A stretch of 64,000 nt of DNA. Origin: a virus. The notes beneath the pieces were generated by a model. It worked only from the letters and a program-made list of their open reading frames with translations, was not told the origin of the DNA and did no database searches. Of the stretch, positions 54,554 through 64,000 are shown in pieces (position 1 is the first letter of the stretch; each line of letters opens with the position of its first letter). Location: the IMG/VR virus record IMGVR_UViG_3300021959_006010, positions 211,367 through 275,366 of that record; one strand, given 5' to 3'. A program made the translations under genes and the position numbers.

Positions 54554-57500
54554 TTAACCCTGACTTTCTGTCCAGCTAATACGTGCAAGAACTTGTTCGT
54601 TTCTAGTACCTAGGTTACGTGCATTAATAGTTAGGATGTCTGGTCCATCTGGATAAACGTTTCCGCCACCTAAAATACTATTACCTAGTTCTCGAATCTG
54701 GGTAATGTTTTTCTCTGTAACGGAGAATTTACTATCACCCTGTTCAGTATAGAATGTAAGCACAGTATCACCTGCATCCGGTGCTGGTGATGTACCAACA
54801 ATTGAGTGATCTAGATATTGACTAATACTACCGTTACCTACTGGTTCCCAGTTAGCGTCGCTATTAAAAAGAGTCGTTTCTGAGTTAATTTTAACTGTAA
54901 TTTCAAAAATACCAGTTGTAACAACCCCGATTTCTTTCAAGATAATCGCTGATCTGTTAATTAGATTACGTACACCGAACGGACGTCCAATACCGTTGTC
55001 CACTGATGGTGCAAGTCTAATACTAACTAGAGGCGCACTTCCTGACTGCGAAACAGTTAACGATGAGTTATTTGAACCTGTAAATAGGTATGATTTGTCT
55101 TCGTCAAATCTACCATCCATAATAACCGAAACACCCCAGTGGCTAAGTGACGGACCACAGTTGTTATTAAAACTAAACACTGTATCACCAGCATCCGCTG
55201 TTGCATTCGAAGTTCTGCCGTATTCGTTTCTTTGGTCGATATCAAATGTTGTATTGCCGCCTGATTGAATACCTTTAGTATATTTTATAACTTCGTAGTT
55301 TATCATTACTCGACCCTTTGCTGGGAATTTTGCAGCATCTTCGTTTGTCATTTCAAAGGTAGTAGCTGTGCTACCCATGTTTGCTGTAAGAAGACCTTGC
55401 TTAGGAGTAGTTGCAATTTCAAATCTACCAGGTAAGTTACCTGAACGCATATACGCTTCGGTGTTTACGTTGTTGTTTGGCAGTTCGTGACAGTAAATAA
55501 TAGTACCATCTAATCCACGCATACCCCAACGAATTTTACCCGCACCATACCATGAGTAATCAATAAAGATCATCTGCATTCTATTAGGGTTAAACACAAA
55601 GCCGCTTGGGCCGCTGCCGTCCATAGGATCGATTAAGAAGTCGTCAATTGCTGTAATAGTATCTTCAACTTTGTTAAATTTAATATTTGTTTCAGTTTCT
55701 GTTCTAATGTCCGGTTGTACAGTCATACTAGTATTACTGTTAATGGCTGTGACTTTATACGTACAACCTTTAATAGATATATAGTTACCAACTGCAATTT
55801 GTGTTAAAAACTTAGTGTTTGTTCCAGTAACTGCCGAACTGTCTTGTGTTACGTTGATTGTACCTGTTAGCTGCTGTGTACTTGCACGTTTAACTGCATA
55901 CAATGTAGTGCCGTCATATTCATAAAAAATACCGTTTTGATCGTCAAACATACCATCTCGAACAACAGCATCTCTATAATTAATTACACCTACTTTTCCT
56001 AGGCCGCCTGGAGCAAAGTCTGTTATAGTAGGATCTATTTGGATTGCAAAGCCTTTAGGACCTACTACTTGTTTTACCCTGTAAATACCGTTGTATAAAT
56101 CAGGTCCTGATGCAGCAGATAATCCGCTAATTTCGATTAAGGCACCTTCTCTATATTCATCCGGTTGTGCAAAGCCGTGGTCAGTTTCACAAACTATGTT
56201 TAGATCATAGTAAGGATAGTTTACTGGGTCATACACGTTTGTTGTAACACTTAGACTTAAGATTTCGTAAGTCGGACTAAACAGAACACCAGTGGAGAAC
56301 TGGATACCTTTACCTGACTGATAACGGAAGTATTTACGTGTCTGTCTAATAATTTGTGTGTTAGGCGCTGTTGTACCTGGCCTAATTTGAACACCACCGT
56401 CTACATATCTATGTAGACCAACTGCTTCTGAACGAACAAAAACGTTTGTTGTAGCTGTACTCAATGTAGTAGTTGATGTATACAATGTATCGGCAGTTGT
56501 TCTGTACTCAACTGCTGTTTCTGATTGAATAGCAACAACCTCAAAAGAACCGATGTGATCTTGTCCGCTTTGGTTGTCATCAACTACATAAAGTCTTTGT
56601 CCTGGGAAGAAACTGTGTGGACTTGTAAAGTTAATTACAGCATTAGTTGTTCCATTTACTGACTGAATAGAGTTGATCGGAATAGCCGCGCCTGTAAAGA
56701 ATCCGCCTGTATATATTGTTGTATACTGCGTATTATACGATTGTCCTGTTTGTACTTCTTGACTTGCAGTAACAATAACAGTTTGCACGTCTTCTACTGT
56801 TTTTACAAGGAAAGAACCATCAACGATTGAGTTAAAGCTTTCTCTAATAACAACAGGTTGTCCAACATAAAATGGTACAAGCGGAGTTGAGCTAACAGCA
56901 ATTCTAATGTCTCTTGACGCACCAGTTGAAGTAATAACTCTAAATGCTTCTCCCGTCTGGGGATTAGATCCTTCTGAAGCAACATATGCATTGTTTGTAC
57001 CGTCACCTAGTACAGGTGCGCTACTTCCACTAACAGTACCTGTTACTTGTACATAGTGTATGTCGATAATATTACTGTTAGATCTAAAGTGTGCTTCTAC
57101 AATATGTTCTGTGATAGTTCTGTTTGCATATGTACTACCTTCCCAACGTATAATAAAAATGTTTCCTACTGTACCAGTATACAATCTTCTCAACATTCTG
57201 TCGCCTGGTAAAAAGTTAATGTGCGGGAACGGCGGGTTGTTACCGTCTAAACTAGAATACGTACTTGATCCGCCTCCAAATGTAAGATAACCGTTTGTAC
57301 CTACATATACACTAGAATAAAACTGTCCTAAGAATTCAATATTAAACGGCAAGTTAACAATATAGTTAGAGTCATCTGAGTTACTATTAAAATCTCTATC
57401 TAGTGTTAGACCACTTGTACCATTTGGGTTATATGTGAGTGTGCTAATACTACCTGTAGCTTGTCCTCCACTAACTGGAGTAATGTTACTAATTTCGTCT

Positions 57501-58456
57501 GCTGTAAATGCAGGTTCGTTTGCTTTAGAATACACACTTGGAATGTTGTTAATAAGTTCTACAGTTTCCCATTTAGTACCTTGTAACGAGTATTCAAAGT
57601 CAGTATCAATAAGTGCTTGTGGTTGCGATACACGCATTTTTTCAACTGGATCCTGATAAGTTGGATGCGGTTGTACGTAAATGTTATCATCTTCCCAGAA
57701 TATTTGAATCTTGTCAGTCGGGTTCATTCTGGTTGTATCGTAATCTAACTTAATTGTAGTTTTGTCTACTGGCTGCTGCTGATAGATAACTTTAATAGTT
57801 TTAGATGTATCAGCAAATGTATATAAAATCTCACCACGTGTTTGGTTTGTAATAACCAAAAGCTTTTTAGCATCATAGTTACCAGTAACTTCAAGTTTAC
57901 CTTTATAACCTTGTGGCGCAACTTCTGCTGGAAGTGCTGTTAACCCGCCGTCGATAACATCAGTTAAGTTTGTTAACAGTGCAGTAATACGAGAATCAGC
58001 GCCAGCTTCTGCTGCAAATCCTACAATTTTAACTTGTGCGATTTCAGTTTGATAAACCGGAGTAACTGTAGTATTAGTAAAAATATAATTGTTTATAAGA
58101 CTAGTAACATAGTTATAAACTGCTACTTCAGGCGCTCTATCGCCGTCAACTTGCGGTACGTTTCCTACCCAATAAAAACTAGAAATCTGTCTAATATTTG
58201 GATTTCCGCCATATCTTACATCGTCAATTAATGCATCTAAAACATAACCAGCATCTCTTTCACACTTGTTTGAATTATATGTATAGTTCTGGAATGGTGC
58301 AATGTTATTTGCAACTTGGTTTGCTATATAACCTACTATGTTTTTTCGAATATATTCTTTGTTTTGGAGTAATAATTCTACAGCATTTGGATATGCATTA
58401 TAATCTTGATTTACTCCTGGTGTAAATGTGTACTTAAATATCTGTTTCTTTGCCAT
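54554..58456 (-). CDS. large tail/baseplate structural protein, 1300 aa
   Basis: Starts MAKKQIFKYTFTPGVNQDYN, then VELLLQNKEYIRKNIVGYIA and NYTYNSNKCERDAGYVLDAL, a repeat-type motif familiar from marine T4-like virion proteins. The rest is Thr/Asn/Ser-rich beta structure (a PSI/NIDO-like stretch NLPFNIEFLGQFYSSVYVGT, GNIFIIRWEGSTY and FRSNSNIIDIHYVQV, about 375-475) and a C-terminal STWYGAGKIRWGMRG-like region (FIDYSWYGAGKIRWGMRG). Probably a baseplate wedge or fibre-base component; no exact T4 counterpart. Confidence 0.8.
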   Translation of the reverse strand: MAKKQIFKYTFTPGVNQDYNAYPNAVELLLQNKEYIRKNIVGYIANQVANNIAPFQNYTYNSNKCERDAGYVLDALIDDVRYGGNPNIRQISSFYWVGNVPQVDGDRAPEVAVYNYVTSLINNYIFTNTTVTPVYQTEIAQVKIVGFAAEAGADSRITALLTNLTDVIDGGLTALPAEVAPQGYKGKLEVTGNYDAKKLLVITNQTRGEILYTFADTSKTIKVIYQQQPVDKTTIKLDYDTTRMNPTDKIQIFWEDDNIYVQPHPTYQDPVEKMRVSQPQALIDTDFEYSLQGTKWETVELINNIPSVYSKANEPAFTADEISNITPVSGGQATGSISTLTYNPNGTSGLTLDRDFNSNSDDSNYIVNLPFNIEFLGQFYSSVYVGTNGYLTFGGGSSTYSSLDGNNPPFPHINFLPGDRMLRRLYTGTVGNIFIIRWEGSTYANRTITEHIVEAHFRSNSNIIDIHYVQVTGTVSGSSAPVLGDGTNNAYVASEGSNPQTGEAFRVITSTGASRDIRIAVSSTPLVPFYVGQPVVIRESFNSIVDGSFLVKTVEDVQTVIVTASQEVQTGQSYNTQYTTIYTGGFFTGAAIPINSIQSVNGTTNAVINFTSPHSFFPGQRLYVVDDNQSGQDHIGSFEVVAIQSETAVEYRTTADTLYTSTTTLSTATTNVFVRSEAVGLHRYVDGGVQIRPGTTAPNTQIIRQTRKYFRYQSGKGIQFSTGVLFSPTYEILSLSVTTNVYDPVNYPYYDLNIVCETDHGFAQPDEYREGALIEISGLSAASGPDLYNGIYRVKQVVGPKGFAIQIDPTITDFAPGGLGKVGVINYRDAVVRDGMFDDQNGIFYEYDGTTLYAVKRASTQQLTGTINVTQDSSAVTGTNTKFLTQIAVGNYISIKGCTYKVTAINSNTSMTVQPDIRTETETNIKFNKVEDTITAIDDFLIDPMDGSGPSGFVFNPNRMQMIFIDYSWYGAGKIRWGMRGLDGTIIYCHELPNNNVNTEAYMRSGNLPGRFEIATTPKQGLLTANMGSTATTFEMTNEDAAKFPAKGRVMINYEVIKYTKGIQSGGNTTFDIDQRNEYGRTSNATADAGDTVFSFNNNCGPSLSHWGVSVIMDGRFDEDKSYLFTGSNNSSLTVSQSGSAPLVSIRLAPSVDNGIGRPFGVRNLINRSAIILKEIGVVTTGIFEITVKINSETTLFNSDANWEPVGNGSISQYLDHSIVGTSPAPDAGDTVLTFYTEQGDSKFSVTEKNITQIRELGNSILGGGNVYPDGPDILTINARNLGTRNEQVLARISWTESQG

Positions 58457-58466
58457 TTATAATTCC

Positions 58467-58979
58467 TTACGCTCCAAATGCAACTGCAAATACTATAGCT
58501 GCATTTGTTGCGCCGCCTGCGCCTGCAACTAGCTCTCCGTTTGAGTATAGATCGCCAGCATAAACATCACCTGAGATACCTACGCCGCCTCTTACTACAA
58601 GTGTTCCTGATACTTGGCTTATTGCAGCAACATTACCGTTAACCTGTAGCGTACTTGATTCATTATCAACTCCGGCTCCCATGATAGCTCTACCACCGTA
58701 TTCTACAATTCTAACATTGCCGTCTGCATCAACTTCTAATTTTGGAATACCTGCAATATCGTTTACTGTAAAAATTGTATTCGATGTATCGTTAGTTACA
58801 CTTAACAATTGCCCTGACGATGCTTCAAAGCTTACAGTACCCGATTCAAAAGGATATGCACTAAGACTTACATCTCGGGCAGTAGTAGCTGAATCTGCTC
58901 CGCTAAAAACAATTTTAGGGTCGTCAGTTGAACTACCTACGTTAGGTGTGATAACAATATTTTTATCAGAATTAGCCAT
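58467..58979 (-). CDS. short tail-fibre-like protein, 170 aa
   Basis: Beta-helical fibre composition with repeats such as TLQVNGNVAAISQVSGTLVV and GGVGISGDVYAGDLYSNGE, a pattern seen in trimeric phage fibres. The extreme C-terminus is Ala/Gly-rich (GATNAAIVFAVAFGA). Probably attaches to the neighbouring 1300-residue protein. Late promoter 59,003-59,008, SD AGGAAA. Confidence 0.75.
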   Translation of the reverse strand: MANSDKNIVITPNVGSSTDDPKIVFSGADSATTARDVSLSAYPFESGTVSFEASSGQLLSVTNDTSNTIFTVNDIAGIPKLEVDADGNVRIVEYGGRAIMGAGVDNESSTLQVNGNVAAISQVSGTLVVRGGVGISGDVYAGDLYSNGELVAGAGGATNAAIVFAVAFGA

Positions 58980-59002
58980 TATGATTTCCTATTATATACA
59001 TC

Positions 59003-59008
59003 TATTTA
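59003..59008 (-). promoter_or_regulatory. late promoter
   Basis: - strand GATAAATAGATG, 23 nt before ATG 58979. Confidence 0.6.
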
Positions 59009-59012
59009 TCAT

Positions 59013-62000
59013 TTATATGTTACGTATTCTAATATAGCCGAAATCGTTACTAATGTTCTGCGATAAGGTTACAGTTGCGTTAGCATCAGCATAACTGCCT
59101 CCGCCACCTCCGTGACCTCCGCAACCATTTGTATATCCGCCAGTTCCGCCGCCTGAGTATCCACCAGCGCCTCCGCCGTATCCGCAGTTGTTGGCACCAC
59201 CGCCACCGCCGCCAAAGCCTCCGGTACCAGTGCCGCCTTGATTAAGTCCTCCAGTTGCGCCGTTTACAAATCCTAAGCCGTTTGATCCTCCTGAACGAAT
59301 AGTAGTACCAAACTGACCATCACCAAAGAAGCCACCGCCGTTCCATGCAGCAATATTAACCCCGTCGTTAGGGTTAGCAATTCCACCAAATCCTACAGGC
59401 CAACCTGGATCTGCGTTGTAACCAGATCTATCGCCTGCTCTACCAGGTTGGTTAAGGTTTGCATATCCTCTAGCGTTGTCTTGTCCGTTGCGGTTTTGAC
59501 ACGATCCGCCGCCGCCACCTGCAATTACTAGTGGTTGAGCTGTAGCTACGCTAGAACCTGTAGCTACAAATGTTCCGCCTCCGCCGCCGGCACCATTGCT
59601 GTCGCTAGTTACAGTGTCAACAGATTGTCCTGCTAGTAATATTAAATCAGTTCCTTGTGCAAGTTCTAATTCTGCTACAATTTCTGCTCCAAAATTTTCC
59701 GGAGTAAAGTTATTACCGTTATCGTGTCCTCCACTACAACCTCTAACAGTTATTTCGTATAATGCAGTAGCAGGTACTGTTATTTTATAATACCCAGTAA
59801 AATCATGGTCTGCTACATAATTTGAACTAGTATATACATCTGTAACAGCAAATGTACCTGCGTTTTGTCCTTTTGATTGTGCTTCAAGTGTAAAATCTAA
59901 CGGCGAACCTTGTTGAGTTACACTTAGAGTAAACGTATTACTTGCAGTTGCATTTGTAATATCAGTTATAGTTACAGTATATTGCGCTATTGCTACTTCA
60001 ACCGCAGACGAACCAGTTATAAAGCCGGTGCTTGTATCAAAACTAAATCCTGCAGGTAAGCTAGGAGAAATACTATAAGTAACGCCGCCGAAGCCGCCTG
60101 TACGAGTTACTGGTTTAATATTAATAGCAGTGTTAGGCTCTACATCAATCGAAGGCTCAGATGTAACTGCACCTAAGGGCTGAATACTAACTTCTAGTGC
60201 AAATTGTCCTGTTTCTACTTGATTAGTTGGTGACAATTGATCTGTAACTGTTACAGTATGTTCTACAGGACCATATGGAATATTCGGTGTTCCTGTAATT
60301 TGTCCTGTACTAGTGTTAAATGTAAGACTATCCGGTACTGCTTGCACCGAAATTATACCTGACATATCTGGTTCAAATTCCGAAATATAATAATAAGTTC
60401 CTGGAGTAACACTAGAAGTATCCCATGTTATTGTTCCAAAATCTGTACCATTGTTTGTTATTCCAGTAGTTACAGCGTTACCAGTTCCGTCTACTCGTAC
60501 AGTCTTAATCCAAAACGGATGTCCTTGAGCTGAAGATGTTATATCTTGAGTATTAGTCGAAGGAAAGCTTCTTCCTGCTCCCCAGATAATACGGACGCCG
60601 CCATCAGCACCGTTTCCGCCGAATGAGCCACTACTAGTATCGTGGCCAGATCCGCCGCCACCGCCAGGCCAGCCTCCTACGCCGCCGCGCCCAGTTGTAG
60701 ATTCTTGTGCTAAGTTACCACGGCTTCCGCCTGAACCGCCGCCTCCAGCAACGTTTGTGCTAACCTGCGTTGTAGTTCCTGTACTAGTGTCATTAGTACC
60801 AGCAACACCATTACTACCTTCGCCTAATAATCCGGTGCCGCCGCCACCGGCGCCACCATAAGAGTTACCTGTTGTTACACCACGGCCGCCTGCGCCGCCG
60901 CCGGCACCGCCTGCGCCTGCTGTAGCATTGACAATTGTATTAAATCCGCCAGTTGATCCTGCTCCAGTGCCTCCATTGCCCGAATAACCGCCAGCACCAC
61001 CGCCGCCTGACGATAGATAAGGTTGGCCACCACTAGAATAGTTACCTACACAAGGTCCGCCATTTCCGCCGCCATCAAATGTGCCTGCTGGGGAACCACC
61101 TTGTTGGTTTTGGAATCCACCGCTATAACTTAATCCGCCGCCGTGTTGTCCGCCAGTAGCAGTAACAGTTATTGTTCCGTTACTAAAAGACGAGTCTCCG
61201 CCATTACAACTTGCAATAGTGCCGGGTGCAGCAGTATTTGCACTATTTGTTGTATAACCTGTTCCTACGCCGCCTGCGCCAACAGTTACGTTATAACTTT
61301 GTCCTGGTGTAACTGATATTGCGTTTTTATAAGCTAAGCCACCGCCTGCCCCTGCTTGTCCGAAATATGCTGCACCTGCTCCTCCAGCGCCTACACATAC
61401 AACACTTACCTCAGTTACACCGACAGGAGCAGTCCATTGATAAGATCCTGCGGTGTTATAAACTTGTTGACCACTTTGGAGACCTTGAGCATCTACATTA
61501 AATTCTAATGTAGTTCCTTGTATAACCGAAATATTAATATTATTTCCACTAGTAGGACCCGAAAATATATAACGTTGATCGTTATCGTCGATTACAGAAT
61601 AAGAAAACGTGTCGTTTGGTTGAGAGTTTGTTGGCAATGCAGGACTAATAGAATAAGATATAGTTCCAAATCCGCCGGAGCCGGCTACTGGTATTCCGCT
61701 AAATGGAGAATTTATCGGTCCTGTAAAGTTGGGTATATTAACGCTCGCCACTAACGGTTCTGCACTAATATTTAGAGTAAAGCTAGCCGAAGCTAATTGA
61801 TTTAACTGATCTCTTACTTCAATAGTATAATTGTTAGATCCTATAGAATTTACAATACCTGTTATTTCTCCTGTAGCATCGTTTATTGTGACGCCGGGCG
61901 GGGCTGATGTAAAGCTGTAAAAATACTCTCCATTGCCTCCTGATCCACTAACTGGAGTTGCTGTAATATTTCTGCCTACAATTCCTTCGACAAATGTATT

Positions 62001-62720
62001 GTTTAAAATAGCAGTTAGTGTTCTAGCAACTACAGGAGTATATGTTCGCTGTCTAAATGCTATATAGTTTGATCTTATTTCTTCGTCGCTTAGAGCATTA
62101 TCATAAACTCTTACAGCTCTAATTTTACACGGAGCATAATTACCACTACCTCCGTTGCGTATGTTTAATACATCATCACCAATAAAATTGTTTGTAAAGC
62201 CGGTTTTTGTTCCTACTAATAATCCATCTTTATATGCATAGAACACACTATTTAATCGTTTAAACGCAATACAATTCCATTGATTTAATGTTAAATCCCA
62301 ATTTGTAATGTCTGCTGCTGTATTAAATGATCCGGCATTTACTGATATTTCGCCACTTGTATTAGCACGTAAATCAAGTGTGCTTGAATCAGGAAAACTA
62401 GTCATATGTAATGTAGTACTAAAACTAGTAGGATAAACCCAAATTTCTACAGTAAAATCGCTAGTTAAAAATCCAGCATCGGGTCCAGTATTAGTATCAT
62501 AAATTCCCGGAACATTAACACTTTCAGCTTGTCCATTTGCAAAAGAAATATCACCGTCAACATTACTAATTGTAGGAGTACCTAACAAATAACCAGTATT
62601 TTCTCTGCCACTTAGGTCATACCATTCTTGGCGTCCGATATTCCAAGAATCATTTTTCATAATGTCTAAGTTAACTAATAAACCTGTTATCTTTAGTTTT
62701 GGTCCATTATATGCTGCCAT
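59013..62720 (-). CDS. tail fibre/adhesin with LamG, Ig-like and glycine-rich domains, 1235 aa
   Basis: Modular surface protein. 1-215: LamG-type lectin domain (RQEWYDLSGRENTGYLLGTP, FTVEIWVYPTSFSTTLHM, IRAVRVYDNALSDEEIRSNY). About 230-360 and 770-960: Ig-like putative cell-wall (He_PIG-type) repeats (GEYFYSFTSAPPGVTINDAT, DTSTGFITGSSAVEVA). About 420-720: glycine-rich domain 1 (TAGSYQWTAPVGVTEVSVVC, then dense GGAGGG). About 985-1235: glycine-rich domain 2 resembling the ALK/LTK receptor GRD (GAGGGGGTFVATG, PLVIAGGGGGSCQ, GGFGGGGGGANNCGYGGG). Likely receptor binding through polyglycine helices, as in gp38-type adhesins. Confidence 0.85.
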   Translation of the reverse strand: MAAYNGPKLKITGLLVNLDIMKNDSWNIGRQEWYDLSGRENTGYLLGTPTISNVDGDISFANGQAESVNVPGIYDTNTGPDAGFLTSDFTVEIWVYPTSFSTTLHMTSFPDSSTLDLRANTSGEISVNAGSFNTAADITNWDLTLNQWNCIAFKRLNSVFYAYKDGLLVGTKTGFTNNFIGDDVLNIRNGGSGNYAPCKIRAVRVYDNALSDEEIRSNYIAFRQRTYTPVVARTLTAILNNTFVEGIVGRNITATPVSGSGGNGEYFYSFTSAPPGVTINDATGEITGIVNSIGSNNYTIEVRDQLNQLASASFTLNISAEPLVASVNIPNFTGPINSPFSGIPVAGSGGFGTISYSISPALPTNSQPNDTFSYSVIDDNDQRYIFSGPTSGNNINISVIQGTTLEFNVDAQGLQSGQQVYNTAGSYQWTAPVGVTEVSVVCVGAGGAGAAYFGQAGAGGGLAYKNAISVTPGQSYNVTVGAGGVGTGYTTNSANTAAPGTIASCNGGDSSFSNGTITVTATGGQHGGGLSYSGGFQNQQGGSPAGTFDGGGNGGPCVGNYSSGGQPYLSSGGGGAGGYSGNGGTGAGSTGGFNTIVNATAGAGGAGGGAGGRGVTTGNSYGGAGGGGTGLLGEGSNGVAGTNDTSTGTTTQVSTNVAGGGGSGGSRGNLAQESTTGRGGVGGWPGGGGGSGHDTSSGSFGGNGADGGVRIIWGAGRSFPSTNTQDITSSAQGHPFWIKTVRVDGTGNAVTTGITNNGTDFGTITWDTSSVTPGTYYYISEFEPDMSGIISVQAVPDSLTFNTSTGQITGTPNIPYGPVEHTVTVTDQLSPTNQVETGQFALEVSIQPLGAVTSEPSIDVEPNTAINIKPVTRTGGFGGVTYSISPSLPAGFSFDTSTGFITGSSAVEVAIAQYTVTITDITNATASNTFTLSVTQQGSPLDFTLEAQSKGQNAGTFAVTDVYTSSNYVADHDFTGYYKITVPATALYEITVRGCSGGHDNGNNFTPENFGAEIVAELELAQGTDLILLAGQSVDTVTSDSNGAGGGGGTFVATGSSVATAQPLVIAGGGGGSCQNRNGQDNARGYANLNQPGRAGDRSGYNADPGWPVGFGGIANPNDGVNIAAWNGGGFFGDGQFGTTIRSGGSNGLGFVNGATGGLNQGGTGTGGFGGGGGGANNCGYGGGAGGYSGGGTGGYTNGCGGHGGGGGSYADANATVTLSQNISNDFGYIRIRNI

Positions 62721-62737
62721 TTATAACCCTTTTAATT

Positions 62738-62745
62738 TATTTATA
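62738..62745 (-). promoter_or_regulatory. late promoter (TATAAATA)
   Basis: Exact TATAAATA on the - strand 18 nt before ATG 62720, overlapping the stop codon of the upstream fibre gene. Confidence 0.65.
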
Positions 62746-64000
62746 ATTTCTCTATAAGTAGAGATCCATTTCGTGTATCTGCATAGTTAATACCACTTGC
62801 ACCTACTGTTATTGTAGTATTTTGAGCGCCAGTAGCTTGTACTATTGATCCGCCGCCTGCGCCTGCACCCCAAGAAGTACCTGTTCCAGGGTTTGTATAG
62901 CCGTCGCCAGCGCCACCACCAGTGTATCCGCCACCGCCACCAGCTGCGTTACCGTTACCACCAGCGCCGCCGCCACCGCCAAAGCCGCCTGCCATTGCAA
63001 CTCCGTCTTCTGATGATCCACCTACCCAACGTGTTCCACCTTGGCCGTTGCTTGGGTGGCTGTCTCCATCTGAGAACCAGCCTGCACCACCACCTGAACC
63101 GTTATATTGTTGTGTGTTACCACCTGTTGAAGTAGACTTACCACCTTGTCCTAAGCCGTTATTACCGCATGATCTGTTAGCTGCTCTAGTGTTTACTCCA
63201 AATGTTTCGCCTGCTGTTGCTTCGTTACTTGTAGCTTGATCACTACCGCCTTTGCCGTTGCCGCCTGTTGAGCTGTTACTTCCGTGGCCTGTTCCGCCAC
63301 CACCTCCGGCTACTAGTATTAATCCTGTTCCTCCTATAGTACCTTCGTATACCCAAGTACCTCCGCCACCACCAGCGCCATTACCGCTGCTAGATGTAAT
63401 AGAGCTTGGTTTTTGTCCGACTACAATATTTAGAACTTGTCCTGAAGTTAAAGGAATCTCAGATACAACAGTAGCACCTGCTCCAGGGAATGCAGGGTTA
63501 AAAGATCCACCATGGATGCCACCTGTTGCACCTAATGCAGTAAATCTATATGTTCCTGTTGCTGGAACAGTCCATTGCTGAACACCTTGTGTTACTACAT
63601 TAAAGTAGTTAGTGTCAAGTAACCAAGGATTGCTAGCAGTATCATAACTGTTTGTTAATTCAGTTAATGTTGGACCAGACGGACCGTTAATAGGAGAAGT
63701 AAATTCAAAACTATTAAATGCATATAGTGCTGGTGTACCACCGCCTCCACCGCCACCAGTAATTGAAGTTTGGGTGATTGTAACATAACCGTCAGCATTA
63801 CTGTTGTACGCACTTAGATTTTCAACAGTTCCTGTATATGCAGTGTGTGGTTCGGTGCCTGTTATAGTAAATGATCCGTCACTTGTTTTAGCAGTGCCTG
63901 CTTCAGCTGTGTCAGATATAAAGCCGCCGCCGCCACCTGAGTAGTTACCATTAGAACAGTTACCGCCACCCGAGTAGCCACCACCGCCTCCAGAGCCGCC
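62741..64000 (-). CDS. glycine-rich adhesin/tail fibre, partial (N-terminus outside window)
   Basis: The - strand frame is open from 64,000 to the stop at 62,741, about 419 codons with no stop, so the gene starts beyond the window. A first glycine-rich patch at the window edge (GGSGGGGGYSGGG) is followed by beta repeats, then QQWTVPATGTYRFTALGATG and a full ALK/LTK-type glycine-rich domain: GAGGGGTWVYEGT, LILVAGGGGGTGHG, GGFGGGGGAGGNG, GGGGGYTGGGAG, ending NTTITVGASGINYADTRNGS. Similar to the C-terminal domain of the next fibre protein; probably a duplicated adhesin. + strand proline-rich frames over it are shadows. Confidence 0.82.
   Translation of the reverse strand, partial: GGSGGGGGYSGGGNCSNGNYSGGGGGFISDTAEAGTAKTSDGSFTITGTEPHTAYTGTVENLSAYNSNADGYVTITQTSITGGGGGGGTPALYAFNSFEFTSPINGPSGPTLTELTNSYDTASNPWLLDTNYFNVVTQGVQQWTVPATGTYRFTALGATGGIHGGSFNPAFPGAGATVVSEIPLTSGQVLNIVVGQKPSSITSSSGNGAGGGGGTWVYEGTIGGTGLILVAGGGGGTGHGSNSSTGGNGKGGSDQATSNEATAGETFGVNTRAANRSCGNNGLGQGGKSTSTGGNTQQYNGSGGGAGWFSDGDSHPSNGQGGTRWVGGSSEDGVAMAGGFGGGGGAGGNGNAAGGGGGYTGGGAGDGYTNPGTGTSWGAGAGGGSIVQATGAQNTTITVGASGINYADTRNGSLLIEKL

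Noticed and set aside
54995-57656. Short ORFs inside the 1300-residue tail gene
   Set aside because: These are shadows of one long, uninterrupted reading frame.
62845-63581. Proline-rich + strand ORFs opposite the glycine-rich fibre gene
   Set aside because: Poly-Pro is the mirror of GGN codons on the other strand; there is no start signal.

Overview
The window is one 64-kb piece of a T4-like (Straboviridae/Kyanoviridae-type) tailed phage genome, probably marine and probably infecting an alphaproteobacterium. The T4 assignment rests on recognisable core genes: gp41 helicase, gp61 primase, UvsW, UvsX, UvsY, gp32, gp13, gp14, gp15, gp16, gp17, gp18, gp19 and a gp4-like head-completion protein. 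TAAATA late-promoter motifs precede the virion genes. The host guess is inference: it rests on a phage-borne 5-aminolevulinate synthase of the C4 (Shemin) type, an enzyme typical of Alphaproteobacteria among bacteria. Capsid (gp20-23), DNA polymerase, clamp and nucleotide-reductase genes are not here and must lie outside the window.

Layout. (1) 0-7.5 kb: small genes, two virion-like proteins, a 21-residue cysteine-rich peptide, hemA plus a DUF454 membrane protein, an HNH nuclease, small exported proteins and a YqgE/AlgH-family protein, mostly behind late promoters. (2) 7.5-8.1 kb: a gene-free block of direct and inverted repeats. (3) 8.1-19.6 kb: an early-gene array of about 35 very small genes on the + strand, broken up by some 23 near-identical sigma70-type promoter cassettes (TTGACA, usually 17 nt, TATA-G/C-T, then GTTA and a GAGGGC ribosome-binding site). 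It also holds three tRNAs, an AAA+ ATPase, a candidate sRNA and a second structured RNA. (4) 19.6-20.4 kb: a hairpin-rich spacer. (5) 20.4-36.9 kb, - strand: replication and recombination genes (gp41, gp61, uvsW, uvsX, uvsY, gp32) mixed with metabolic and modification genes (carbamoyltransferase, APS-kinase-like, nucleotidylyltransferases, 2OG-Fe oxygenase). (6) 37-50.8 kb, - strand: packaging and tail genes (gp17, gp16, gp4-like, gp19, a 1093-residue gp18, gp13). (7) 50.9-54.3 kb, + strand: gp14, gp15, a Nudix hydrolase. (8) 54.3-64 kb, - strand: very large tail/fibre proteins, two with ALK/LTK-like glycine-rich domains, the last running off the window.

The most striking signal is at 14,698-14,846. 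Four consecutive stem-loops end in a classic terminator, and each loop shows GCCCTC. This is the exact complement of the GAGGGC ribosome-binding site carried by about 19 genes of the surrounding early array. I read it as a phage-encoded, probably 3'UTR-derived, multi-loop antisense RNA that could shut off the whole early regulon. Two further regulatory patterns stand out. Many early promoters sit inside inverted repeats whose deviations are almost all G-U pairs, so read-through RNA would fold a hairpin at each promoter. And nine late genes have their ATG 4-5 nt after TAAATA, which predicts leaderless late mRNAs. No database or folding program was used; family names come from motif recognition.
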